A stretch of DNA of 17,997 nucleotides from Dehalococcoidia bacterium (GTDB lineage: Bacteria; Chloroflexota; Dehalococcoidia; Lucifugimonadales; SHYF01). This document shows, piece by piece, positions 8,232-14,685 of this stretch. Both the position numbers and the translations under genes were made by a program. The notes under the pieces were generated by a model, which saw only the letters and a list, made by a program, of their open reading frames with translations, did no database searches and was not told the DNA's origin. The DNA is taken from positions 1 through 17,997 of the forward strand of contig SHYF01000011.1 in the NCBI GenBank assembly GCA_009692985.1. The letters are read 5' to 3'. Within the stretch, counting starts at the first letter, position 1. The number at the start of each line of letters is the position of its first letter.

Positions 8232-8270
8232 ATTATAGCAAATGTGAAAGGCGCGTTCCAGTTGGGAACG
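8232..8270 (-). promoter_or_regulatory. Promoter of the CADD-like gene with overlapping inverted repeat
   Basis: A perfect TATAAT -10 box lies at 8237-8232 on the minus strand, 28 bp before the start codon. A weak -35 (TGGAAC, 8260-8255) lies 17 bp upstream. The inverted repeat CGTTCC-agttg-GGAACG (8254-8270) covers the -35 box, so a regulator bound there would block RNA polymerase. No U-tract follows it, so it is not a terminator. Confidence 0.6.
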
Positions 8271-8317
8271 AGGCAAAATTGCGTCTATGGGTCGTGCAGG
8301 TACAGATGGCATCACAC

Positions 8318-8379
8318 GAATTCTTATCTAAAACTCCCCTGGTGGAATGCTCCACCAAGGGAGTTTTAGATAAGAATTC
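8318..8379 (-). terminator. 62-bp near-perfect palindrome abutting tRNA-Arg; probable bidirectional terminator
   Basis: Two 29-base arms, matching at 28 of 29 positions, flank a 4-base loop (ATGC at 8347-8350). The single mismatch is c8339 against a8358. The core is AAAA, a GC-rich stem, then TTTT, which is intrinsic-terminator architecture readable from either side. The outer arms extend it through TCTTA and GAATTC. The palindrome starts at the base after the encoded CCA of tRNA-Arg, so it would end the tRNA transcript. It is much longer than a terminator needs to be, and little U-rich sequence lies beyond the outer arms. Confidence 0.7.
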
Positions 8380-8455
8380 TGGTGCCCCTGCCCGGACTCG
8401 AACCGGGGCACACGGTTTAGGAAACCGCTGCTCTATCCACCTGAGCTACAGGGGC
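8380..8455 (-). tRNA. tRNA-Arg (anticodon CCT)
   Basis: The 76-nt sequence folds as a cloverleaf. The acceptor stem pairs GCCCCTG with CAGGGGC, followed by an A discriminator and an encoded CCA. The D arm includes AGCTCAGGTGGATAGAGC, the T arm contains GGTTCGAGTCC, and the anticodon loop is TTCCTAA. The CCT anticodon reads AGG. It lies 32 bp downstream of tRNA-Ala on the same strand, so the two are probably one transcript. Confidence 0.97.
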
Positions 8456-8487
8456 AAGCTATGACACTAGGGGAAGGCCAACAGTTT

Positions 8488-8563
8488 TGGTGGAGATAGC
8501 GGGGCTCGAACCCGCAACCTCAGCGTTGCGAACGCTGCGCTCTCCCAATTGAGCTATATCCCC
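8488..8563 (-). tRNA. tRNA-Ala (anticodon CGC)
   Basis: The cloverleaf is complete: acceptor GGGGATA pairs with TATCTCC and includes the G3:U70 pair that specifies alanine. The anticodon stem-loop is CAGCG-TTCGCAA-CGCTG, the T arm is GCGGG-TTCGAGC-CCCGC, and CCA is encoded. Anticodon CGC reads GCG. It is the first tRNA of the pair and sits downstream of surE. Confidence 0.97.
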
Positions 8564-8606
8564 CACGCGCCGATGAGCCGATTCTAGAAGGCACATCCGC
8601 AAAGCC

Positions 8607-8635
8607 ATTCTACCAACGGCTATCTGGGGCGTCAA
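8607..8635 (-). promoter_or_regulatory. Promoter for the tRNA-Ala/tRNA-Arg pair
   Basis: On the minus strand TTGACG (8635-8630) and TAGAAT (8612-8607) are separated by exactly 17 bp, a strong sigma-70-type match about 44 bp before tRNA-Ala. The -35 box overlaps the surE stop codon (8634-8632). A second TAGAAT lies at 8586-8581 and could be an alternative -10 with a poor -35. Confidence 0.72.
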
Positions 8636-9414
8636 CTTGAAACGGGACCGAAGAGGCGTTGCAGCCGTTCTGAGAGGCCTATGGCACCGACCAGGACGGA
8701 AGCCGCCGTCATATCCGTCTGGAGCGGTGTTATGGAGATGCGCCGGTGGCGCACCGACCATACGTCCGTGCCTTCCTCCACGTCCCATGCCGGCCGGGTG
8801 CGCGTGATCCAGTAGTACGCCCGTTTGCCGTCGTCGCCCTTCCGTACTGTGTCGGCATACCTGCGGCGGGCCAGTCGCGTCATATCAATCCCCTTGATCT
8901 CTTTGGGGGCCACGGGCGGCAGGTTGGCGTTCAGCAGCACCGACCTGGGCAAGCCGCCCTCCGCCACCTCCTGGGCCAGGGCAGTAAGCAACAGGTTGGC
9001 GGCCCGGAAGTCGGTGGCGTGCAGCGAGCCAACGGAGACCGCCAGAGAGGGAATGCCCCGGAAGTACCCCTGTAGCACGGCGCCCACGGTGCCCGAGACC
9101 AGGACATCCTCGCCCAGGTTGAACCCGCTGTTGAAGCCCGACACCACCATGCCCACATTCTCCACCAGGGACTCCAGGGCCACTATGACGCTGTCGGCAG
9201 GGGTGCCCTCCACGGCGTAGGTGTGGATGCCTTCCAGCGGCGGCACGACCTCCACAACACGCACAGGGCTGTTGAGTGTTACGGAAGCGCCTACGCCGCT
9301 CTGCTCCCTGTCGGGCGCTACCACCACCACTTCGCCCAGGCCTTCCAGGGCATCCACGGCAGCCCAGAGACCAGGGGCATATACGCCATCGTCGTTTGTG
9401 ACCAGTATCTTCAA
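8632..9414 (-). CDS. surE: 5'/3'-nucleotidase SurE
   Basis: The 260-residue protein is a typical SurE, a metal-dependent cytoplasmic phosphatase acting on nucleoside monophosphates. It begins with the invariant KILVTNDDGVYAPG block, with the metal-binding aspartates at residues 8-9. APDREQSGVGAS follows at about 34-45, then GTPADSV, and the SGFNSGFNLGEDVLVSGTVGA block that holds the metal-binding Asn. The start is an unusual TTG: the family N-terminus begins exactly there, and GAAGG sits five bases upstream. It is the last protein gene of a series pepE - DUF6504-like - surE, 13 bp after the preceding stop. Confidence 0.97.
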   Translation of the reverse strand: MKILVTNDDGVYAPGLWAAVDALEGLGEVVVVAPDREQSGVGASVTLNSPVRVVEVVPPLEGIHTYAVEGTPADSVIVALESLVENVGMVVSGFNSGFNLGEDVLVSGTVGAVLQGYFRGIPSLAVSVGSLHATDFRAANLLLTALAQEVAEGGLPRSVLLNANLPPVAPKEIKGIDMTRLARRRYADTVRKGDDGKRAYYWITRTRPAWDVEEGTDVWSVRHRRISITPLQTDMTAASVLVGAIGLSERLQRLFGPVSS

Positions 9415-9427
9415 AAAGGCCTTCTTT

Positions 9428-9760
9428 TCAAGGAGCGGCGTCTCGCAACGTTTCGTCCAGCGGGTCTAGCTGTCGGGTCGCATACCACTTCTTGTATTTT
9501 GATTTCTTCAAAGAGACGCCCCGGTCGTAGTATATTTCAAAAACCGCACCGTCGTTGGTGCGCACCGTATAGTAGTTACGGTGGTGGCACAGCCACCATC
9601 TCTTGCGGCTGAGGGGAGTGCTTCCGAAACCGTGGTCGGGCCAGGCGGCCACGATCTCCTGGACAGTGTGCTCCTTGCCTTCCAGGATGAAGGAGGCAGG
9701 ATGGCGCAGCTCTCCTGCAACAGTGACCTGGATCTCTTTGCCAAGGAATCGCTGAGACAC
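9428..9760 (-). CDS. Small DUF6504-like protein of unknown function
   Basis: This 110-residue protein has no recognisable catalytic motif. It contains VQEIVAAWPDHGFG near residues 33-46, several aromatic and basic residues (RKRWWLCHHRNYYTVRT), a short FEIYYDRG strand, and a basic KKSKYKKWYATRQLDP tail. The pattern of Trp/Tyr-rich strands after a helical turn resembles DUF6504 proteins; I am only moderately sure. The start is GTG with GAGGAG nine bases upstream. It sits 25 bp after pepE and 13 bp before surE, so all three are probably cotranscribed. Confidence 0.75.
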   Translation of the reverse strand: MSQRFLGKEIQVTVAGELRHPASFILEGKEHTVQEIVAAWPDHGFGSTPLSRKRWWLCHHRNYYTVRTNDGAVFEIYYDRGVSLKKSKYKKWYATRQLDPLDETLRDAAP

Positions 9761-9785
9761 GGCTGGAAACTCCTCGAATGCAGGC

Positions 9786-10481
9786 TCAGACGGGGTTTGC
9801 CTCCAGGTTCCTCACAAGAAGGGCCTCTTCTTTGACAGCGCCTTTCGTTGCGTGAACTCGATAGGCCTTTGCGCCAGGCTTCGAAGCAACGACTGTATGC
9901 ATCGTGCGCTCAACGAAGTGTACAGCTACCCCGTCTTCAACCGCCAAGCCAGCAGAGGACTCTCCCTTGAGGATGAGATCATGATAGCTAGGCCGCCGCT
10001 CCGGTTCGCTGTCATAGTGGGGACAGCAACTTCCCGGAAGAAACCCAAGGCAGGGTATGGCCGCTAGCCTTTCAGAGTACGAGTCGGTTATTCCTTGCTC
10101 GAACCAACATATGGCGCCTGCGCTAGTACCTGTTAGAACAATACCTTGTTGCCATGCCTCTCTGAGTATGTCCGACAAACCCCAGTCACGCCACACGGCC
10201 AACATGCTCTTGGTATTCCCGCCACCAACATAGATTACGTCTTGCTCCAAGATGTATTGCCTCAACTCTGGGGTCCTCTTGAAAAATGGTAGGTGCGAAG
10301 GATGGCAATCCAGTTTGGAGAAAGCCGAATAGAACCCGGCGATGTGCGCATCGGAATCTCCGCTGGCGGTAGCCAGAAACGCCACCCGCGGCGTGGCAGA
10401 CCGCGCCTGTCTCAGCATATACAAATGTTGAGATAAGGCGAACTCACCCAGTAATATGATCTGTGATTTCTTCTCTGCCAT
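9786..10481 (-). CDS. pepE: Peptidase E-like protein (S51 family)
   Basis: This 231-residue protein belongs to the S51 family (dipeptidase E/cyanophycinase fold). The nucleophile is Ser120 in GTSAGAICWF. GGGNT lies at 86-90, and Asp133 (TDS) and His155 (CPHYDSEPERR) are at or near the usual acid and base positions. Dipeptidase E cleaves Asp-X dipeptides in the cytoplasm. The length matches peptidase E rather than the longer cyanophycinases. The ATG has GGGAG seven bases upstream. It is the first gene of the pepE - DUF6504-like - surE series. A hairpin repeat fills most of the gap that separates it from panC. Confidence 0.88.
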   Translation of the reverse strand: MAEKKSQIILLGEFALSQHLYMLRQARSATPRVAFLATASGDSDAHIAGFYSAFSKLDCHPSHLPFFKRTPELRQYILEQDVIYVGGGNTKSMLAVWRDWGLSDILREAWQQGIVLTGTSAGAICWFEQGITDSYSERLAAIPCLGFLPGSCCPHYDSEPERRPSYHDLILKGESSAGLAVEDGVAVHFVERTMHTVVASKPGAKAYRVHATKGAVKEEALLVRNLEANPV

Positions 10482-10505
10482 GGGTTGCTCCCGCTAGCTC
10501 AAGTT

Positions 10506-10601
10506 TTCGTGGTTCGATCCTTCGGCCAGCTCAGGATAAACTAAGCTCATCACGAACGGAGATAACTGCGTTCCGTTCGCCCTGAGCTTATCGAAGGGCG
10601 G
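10506..10601. repeat. Hairpin-type dispersed repeat, copy 1 (composite)
   Basis: The pepE-panC gap holds an inverted repeat at 10542-10590: two 19-base arms match at 16 positions, with the three mismatches adjacent (TCA against GGG in arm alignment). The flanks carry TTCGTGGTTCGATCCTTCGG and TCGAAGGGCGGTCCTGAGC, part of the same family in inverted order. Shared words with the copies at 11457 and 17849 include CGAACGG, CCGTTCG and TGAGC. Confidence 0.8.
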
Positions 10602-10609
10602 TCCTGAGC

Positions 10610-11443
10610 CTATGGTAGCGAGATGTTGTCAATGAGGTGCGTCCTGCCGAAGCGGACGGCCAGGGAAACCATGGCGGGGCCATTCACCTGCGCTAGCTCC
10701 TCCAGGGTCGTGGCGGCGGCGATGCTCACGTAGTCAACCTGTGCCAACGGCTCGCTGGTGATGAGACGCACCATCTCTTGGCGCATGGCCTCGGCATCCC
10801 GCTGGCCTTGCTGCCAAAGCTCGCGGACGCGACACAGGGCCAGGTACAGCACCGGCGCGGCACGACGCTCCGCAGGCGTCAGGTAGACGTTGCGGCTGCT
10901 CATGGCCAGGCCGTCGGGCTCTCGCACCGTGCGCACCACGATGATCTCTGTTCCCAGGTTCAGGTCCAGAGTCATCCGCTTGACCACCGCCACCTGCTGT
11001 CCGTCCTTCTGGCCGAAGTAGGAGCGGTCAGGCCGCACGATGGTGAACAGCTTGGCGACCACTGTGGCCACTCCTTGGAAATGCCCTGGACGACGCGCTC
11101 CCTCCAAGGGCTTGGTGACGCCCTCCACGTCCACGTATGTGGAGTACCCTTTGGGGTACATCTCATCCACCGTGGGCGCGAAGACTATGTCCACGCCTTC
11201 GCTGCGCAACATGGTCAGGTCGCGCTCCATGTCCCTGGGGTAGCTGGCGAAGTCCTCTGCTGGCCCGAACTGCGTGGGGTTGACGAAGATGGAAGCCACG
11301 ACAGTGCGGGTCTCTTGCCTGGCTTGGCGTGCCAGGGTAAGGTGTCCTTCGTGGAGGTAGCCCATGGTGGGCACCAGGCCCAGGGGTCGCACGGCCAGGT
11401 CACGGGCTTTTACCATGTCAGCAACGGTAGTGAGTACGATCAT
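10610..11443 (-). CDS. panC: Pantothenate synthetase PanC
   Basis: The 277-residue protein condenses pantoate and beta-alanine with ATP to give pantothenate. GLVPTMGYLHEGH (22-34) carries the HIGH-type nucleotide motif, FVNPTQFG (53-60) and FGQKD (143-147) line the substrate site, and MSSRN (181-185) is the KMSKS-equivalent. The frame runs open to 11494, but those extra 17 codons lie largely in a dispersed repeat, and the family N-terminus fits the ATG at 11443, with GGGA eight bases upstream. It follows panB after a 93-bp gap filled by a hairpin repeat. Confidence 0.97.
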   Translation of the reverse strand: MIVLTTVADMVKARDLAVRPLGLVPTMGYLHEGHLTLARQARQETRTVVASIFVNPTQFGPAEDFASYPRDMERDLTMLRSEGVDIVFAPTVDEMYPKGYSTYVDVEGVTKPLEGARRPGHFQGVATVVAKLFTIVRPDRSYFGQKDGQQVAVVKRMTLDLNLGTEIIVVRTVREPDGLAMSSRNVYLTPAERRAAPVLYLALCRVRELWQQGQRDAEAMRQEMVRLITSEPLAQVDYVSIAAATTLEELAQVNGPAMVSLAVRFGRTHLIDNISLP

Positions 11444-11456
11444 TGGTTCAATCCCA

Positions 11457-11519
11457 CCGTTCGTGGTGAGCCTGTCGAACCACAAGCAAGCCACCCTTCG
11501 ACAAGCGCAGGGCGAACGG
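11457..11519. repeat. Hairpin-type dispersed repeat, copy 2, between panB and panC
   Basis: Two 23-base arms (11457-11479 and 11497-11519) match at 18 positions. They begin CCGTTCGTGGTGAGCC and end GCGCAGGGCGAACGG, with three adjacent mismatches (TGG against CCC) at the same place as in the other copies. A panB-panC transcript would carry this hairpin between the two reading frames. Confidence 0.85.
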
Positions 11520-11536
11520 CTGATAGTGCCGCACCC

Positions 11537-12382
11537 CTACAGGGACTTCGCCAGCTCCGCCAGCGCCGCCAGCGCCGACTCGTCCATGGTGAAGCTCTCC
11601 TTGGCCGTGGGGAATGTCCTCTCCTGGACCTCCTGCATGAATCGGGCGGCCGCCTCTTTGTAGACTTCGGCCAGGTTGGCGTACCGCTTGGCGTGCTTGG
11701 GCGTGAAGTCGGTAAACATGCCCACCATATCAGGGAGCACCTGTATCTGGCCGTCGCATTCTACTCCGGCCCCTATGCCAATGGTGGGTATAGCAAGTTT
11801 CTGAGTGATGATACGGCTGAGGGGCGTCGGAACGCCCTCTAGGACGATGGAGAAGGCGCCAGCCTCCTGCAAGGCTACGGCGTCGCGAAGTAGCTGCGCC
11901 GCAGCTTTGGGGGTCTTGCCCTGGACCTTGTAGCCGCCTAGCTGGTACACCGACTGGGGCGTAAGACCGATGTGGCCCATTACTGGAATGCCGCACTCGA
12001 CTATGTTTCTCACCGTATCCGCCATCCTCTCGCCACCCTCCAGCTTGACCGCCTGAGCGCCAGCCTCCTGAAGGAAGCGCCCCGCGTTGCGGATGGCCGT
12101 GGATACATCCGTCTGGTAGCTCATGAACGGCATGTCTCCAATGATAAGGGCGTGCTGGGTGCCCCGGACCACGGCACGGGTGTGGTGCAGCATCTCATCC
12201 ATGGTGACACGCACCGTGGACTCGTATCCCAGGACCACCTGGGCCAGGCTGTCGCCCACCAGGATTATGGGGATGCCCGCCTGGTCCAGCAGCTTTGATG
12301 TGGGATAGTCGTAGGCGGTAAGCATGGAGATGCGCTGCCCCTTTAGCTTCATCTCCTTGATGTCGTTGATGGTGTACCTCAT
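11537..12382 (-). CDS. panB: 3-Methyl-2-oxobutanoate hydroxymethyltransferase PanB
   Basis: The 281-residue enzyme makes ketopantoate from 2-oxoisovalerate and methylene-tetrahydrofolate. MLTAYDYPTSKLLD is at 20-33, metal ligands Asp44 (LVGDSLAQV) and Asp83 (IGDMPF) are present, then VKLEGG (112-117), GHIGLTPQS (136-144) and the catalytic Glu182 (VLEGVP). The ATG at 12382 has AGGAAG seven bases upstream; a longer frame starting at TTG 12400 would begin ahead of that ribosome binding site and is rejected. It lies between the DUF2520 gene (184-bp gap) and panC. Confidence 0.98.
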   Translation of the reverse strand: MRYTINDIKEMKLKGQRISMLTAYDYPTSKLLDQAGIPIILVGDSLAQVVLGYESTVRVTMDEMLHHTRAVVRGTQHALIIGDMPFMSYQTDVSTAIRNAGRFLQEAGAQAVKLEGGERMADTVRNIVECGIPVMGHIGLTPQSVYQLGGYKVQGKTPKAAAQLLRDAVALQEAGAFSIVLEGVPTPLSRIITQKLAIPTIGIGAGVECDGQIQVLPDMVGMFTDFTPKHAKRYANLAEVYKEAAARFMQEVQERTFPTAKESFTMDESALAALAELAKSL

Positions 12383-12429
12383 GGATTCGCTTCCTTGCAA
12401 CGAACTTGCCTAAACACCCTTACTCCCTG

Positions 12430-12531
12430 TGTCCCCCTCTCCCTGGTCAGGGAGAGGGGGGATGAAAATTAGATTATGGGGGCACATCCCACAAACTCCT
12501 TGCCAGAGTGGTATCCCCCTCTGGACTCCCA
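12430..12531. repeat. Intergenic dispersed repeat, copy B
   Basis: The gap between the DUF2520 gene and panB carries a perfect 28-bp palindrome (12433-12460; 13-base arms, CCCCCTCTCCCTG, around GT). A block at 12475-12530 follows that aligns with 2491-2540. Copy A has a decayed counterpart of the palindrome. No U-tract follows on either strand, so a terminator role is doubtful. Confidence 0.7.
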
Positions 12532-12566
12532 CTGAAATGAACTCATATCCACTTTCAAAGCCATTA

Positions 12567-13508
12567 TTAGTGCCTGTCCAGTGCCGCAGCTACCTGTGGC
12601 CTCTCTGAACCAGAAAGATCATTTGTTGCCTGGGCCAGGTAGGACCGTAGCAGTTGCCGCATCCCTCTGGCCTGCTCTGTGCCGATAGAGCCTCGCTCCT
12701 GGGCCAGGGCGACCATATCCAGACCCGCCTGGCAGTACAACGGAACGACCGCCGGTGCTCTGGCTGCCAAGGCAGCCAGGTGTCCTCGCACCGTGCCCAT
12801 GTCACCGCGAACGATTGGTCCTGTGGCCGCGTTCCTGGCTCCCTGCGACTCTACGTTGTCCAGGGTGCCGCGGGTGAGAGGCAGCAGTGCCTTCACCGCT
12901 TCCTCTCGCGAGAATCCCATGGCCTCCCACAAGGCGCATGCGGACTCCAGCAACGTCGCTACGTAGCCGCAGCTCATAACTGCTGCCGCGTGGTACAGCG
13001 GCCTGTCCTGGGCTGCAATGGAGACGGAATAGCCGCCCAGTCGTCGTACAGCCTCTTCCAGCCAGCGGCCCATGTCCCCATCACCCTCGATAGCGAAGGT
13101 GACTCCGACCAGGCGGTAAGTGCTGGCATCCTGGGTTGCGAAGGTCTGTAGTGAATGAAGCGCACCGACCAGGGCACCGCGATCTCGTGCCGCCGACAGC
13201 ACGTCCAGCGAGAGCGCTCCGCTACAGTGGACAGCTGCCTGTCCAGCCCGCCAGGGCAAGGCACCTGCCATGGAAGCCATGGCGTCGTCGGGGATTGTAA
13301 GGAATGCTACGTCACACCTCTTGAGGACATCCGCTGGATGGGTAATCGCCTGACATCCAGGCACCTTTTGGGCCAGCGCCTGGGCCGATGCCGCCGAACG
13401 GCTGGATACCGACCCTACCTGGTAGCCAGCCTTGGTAAGCCCTAACGCCAGGGCCGTGGCCATACGCCCCGCGCCTACAAAACCTACGGTCGTGAACTGG
13501 CTAGGCAT
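12567..13508 (-). CDS. DUF2520 Rossmann protein, candidate ketopantoate reductase (PanG-type)
   Basis: The 313-residue protein opens with a dinucleotide-binding fold (VGFVGAGRMATALALGL, residues 8-24). LTIPDDAMA, HCSGALSLDVL and GALHSLQTFA are typical of DUF2520 proteins, and a helical C-terminal domain follows with YHAAAVMSCGY. From memory, a DUF2520-type protein in Francisella, PanG, is an alternative ketopantoate reductase encoded with panB and panC. The position here, directly upstream of panB, fits that role. The start is the ATG at 13508, with AGGAG seven bases upstream; the longer frame to 13538 has no such site. It overlaps the S58 peptidase stop by 8 bp (ATGCCTAG), so the two are translationally coupled. 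The family call is strong; the reductase role is inference. Confidence 0.88.
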   Translation of the reverse strand: MPSQFTTVGFVGAGRMATALALGLTKAGYQVGSVSSRSAASAQALAQKVPGCQAITHPADVLKRCDVAFLTIPDDAMASMAGALPWRAGQAAVHCSGALSLDVLSAARDRGALVGALHSLQTFATQDASTYRLVGVTFAIEGDGDMGRWLEEAVRRLGGYSVSIAAQDRPLYHAAAVMSCGYVATLLESACALWEAMGFSREEAVKALLPLTRGTLDNVESQGARNAATGPIVRGDMGTVRGHLAALAARAPAVVPLYCQAGLDMVALAQERGSIGTEQARGMRQLLRSYLAQATNDLSGSERPQVAAALDRH

Positions 13509-14502
13509 AGCCCAACTCCTGCACCGAGGGCACTCCACCCAGGCCGGTGGCCTGTGTGACGGCTCGCAAGATGGCCAGCGACATTACCTGTGCGGCTACC
13601 GCTCCCAGGCGAGTCAAGAGGGCGCGATCCACCGTGCCTTCCCACGTTCCCGTGGCCAGAGAAAATACGGCGTCGCCATCGCCCATGGTGTGGCATGGCC
13701 GGATGGCCAGCGCCAGCCCATCCTGGCCTCGCTCCGCCAACTTGTTGGCCTGCTCCTTGGTCAATGGTGCGTTGGTGGCAATCACGCCCAGGGTGGTGTT
13801 CACGCGTGCCTCTGCCGCCGCCTGGGGCCGACGGAAACCGGGCTGTGCCATCAGCTCCACAGTGTTGTGGTAGCCTCGGTTGTCCTCCTGCCGAGGCCCA
13901 GCTATGATGCGTCCCGTCTCCGGATCCACCACGCTGCCTGCGGCGTTGACCGCTGCTATTGCTCCCACTATCAAGCCATCGCCCAGGTCGGCGCTGGCGG
14001 TGCCCAGGCCGCCTTTGACGGCTCGCGACATGCCCAGCGCTTTGCCCACAGTGGCCCCCGTGCCAGCACCCACGCTGCCCTCCGCCACTAATCCGGCAGA
14101 GGCGGCTTCACATGCTCGGTACCCCTCCTGAGGGCCAGGCCTCACCTTAGATGTGACCAAGCCAAGATCGTAGAGGATGGCTGCGGGCACTATGGGCACT
14201 ACTATGTCCCCCATGCGGAACCCTATGCCGCGCTCCTCCAGGTAGCGCATGACGCCCGACGCAGCGTCGAGGCCGTAGGCACTGCCGCCGCTGAGCACTA
14301 TGGCGTGTATATGCTCCACCAGGTTGCCTGGGCGCAGCAGGTCGGTCTCTCTGGTGCCTGGCGCGCTGCCTCGGATGTCCACGCCGCCCACAGCGCCCCC
14401 GCGACACAGCACGACGGTGCAGCCAGTGGCGTGCTCCAGGTCGGTGTAGTGGCCGACCTCGATGCCCTGGACATGGGTGATGGCTCTGGCTGCATTACTC
14501 AT
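13501..14502 (-). CDS. P1 family (S58, DmpA/BapA/ThnT-like) peptidase
   Basis: The 333-residue protein belongs to the self-cleaving S58 family (aminopeptidase/beta-aminopeptidase/pantetheine hydrolase). The family opening THVQGIEVGHYTD is at about 9-21. SGGSAYGLDAASGVMRYLEE lies at 71-90. GSVGAGTGATVGK is at 142-154, and the autoprocessing site is Asn235-Thr236-Thr237 (VNTTLGVIATNAPL), giving a Thr nucleophile on the new N-terminus. HTMGDGDAVFSLATG follows at 271-285. ATG 14502 is the last methionine before the family N-terminus; ATG 14511 is equally possible. Both lie just after a terminator hairpin whose 3' arm holds GGGGAGG, the only ribosome-binding-like sequence. It is the first gene of the DUF2520-panB-panC series, so a link to beta-alanine or pantetheine is plausible. 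Confidence 0.92.
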   Translation of the reverse strand: MSNAARAITHVQGIEVGHYTDLEHATGCTVVLCRGGAVGGVDIRGSAPGTRETDLLRPGNLVEHIHAIVLSGGSAYGLDAASGVMRYLEERGIGFRMGDIVVPIVPAAILYDLGLVTSKVRPGPQEGYRACEAASAGLVAEGSVGAGTGATVGKALGMSRAVKGGLGTASADLGDGLIVGAIAAVNAAGSVVDPETGRIIAGPRQEDNRGYHNTVELMAQPGFRRPQAAAEARVNTTLGVIATNAPLTKEQANKLAERGQDGLALAIRPCHTMGDGDAVFSLATGTWEGTVDRALLTRLGAVAAQVMSLAILRAVTQATGLGGVPSVQELGYA

Positions 14503-14516
14503 GGTGCACATGAAAC

Positions 14517-14552
14517 AAAAAGGCGCCTCCCCGGGCATCCCCGGAAAGACGC
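14517..14552 (-). terminator. Strong intrinsic terminator immediately before the S58 peptidase gene
   Basis: On the minus strand GCGTCTTTCCGGG (14552-14540) pairs with CCCGGGGAGGCGC (14535-14523) across a GATG loop. All 13 positions pair if three G-U pairs are allowed. A CTTTTT tract (14522-14517) follows, and ATG comes within 5-14 bases. No promoter fits between hairpin and gene, so this looks like an attenuator in the leader rather than a simple end-of-gene terminator. The 3' arm also contains the only Shine-Dalgarno-like bases. Confidence 0.75.
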
Positions 14553-14610
14553 ATCAGCTTGCTGAACCTAATTATCGCCGTCTCGGTCTGCATAAGATCC
14601 CAGCGGCTGC

Positions 14611-14685
14611 GACTGTGTGCTAAAGGACGCTAGCCCCCTCTCGGTAGGCCGCAGCTATATGGTAGCAGGGGGGTAAGGCACAGTC
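14611..14685 (-). promoter_or_regulatory. Candidate structured leader RNA domain upstream of the pantothenate block
   Basis: Read on the minus strand, GACTGTG (14685-14679) pairs perfectly with CACAGTC (14617-14611), closing a domain. Inside it CCCCCT (14672-14667) pairs with AGGGGG (14639-14634), which encloses a GCTA-CCATA-TAGC hairpin (14666-14654). A second hairpin, GCTA...TAGC (14634-14619), fills the remainder. Further downstream GAGACG (about 14587-14592) could pair with CGTCTT of the terminator's 5' arm and act as an antiterminator. I did not recognise a known riboswitch or T-box sequence. A described Pan RNA motif occurs upstream of panB genes, including in Chloroflexota, but I cannot confirm a match by eye. 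Confidence 0.4.

Noticed and set aside
8318..8379. GAATTC ends of the palindrome taken as a cloning or assembly artefact
   Set aside because: The terminator core and its position at the tRNA 3' end make biological sense. An artefact cannot be fully excluded but is not needed to explain it.
10778..11842. A 354-codon plus-strand open frame opposite panC and panB
   Set aside because: It runs antisense to two clear enzyme genes with intact motifs. Its translation has no family features, and long antisense frames are common in GC-rich DNA.
12383..12400. A TTG start adding six codons to PanB
   Set aside because: It would begin upstream of the AGGAAG ribosome binding site, which is well placed for ATG 12382 instead.
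14553..14610. Match to a T-box or other well-known riboswitch in the pantothenate leader
   Set aside because: I found no GGTGGNACC T-box sequence or other consensus I know. Only a generic structured leader can be claimed.
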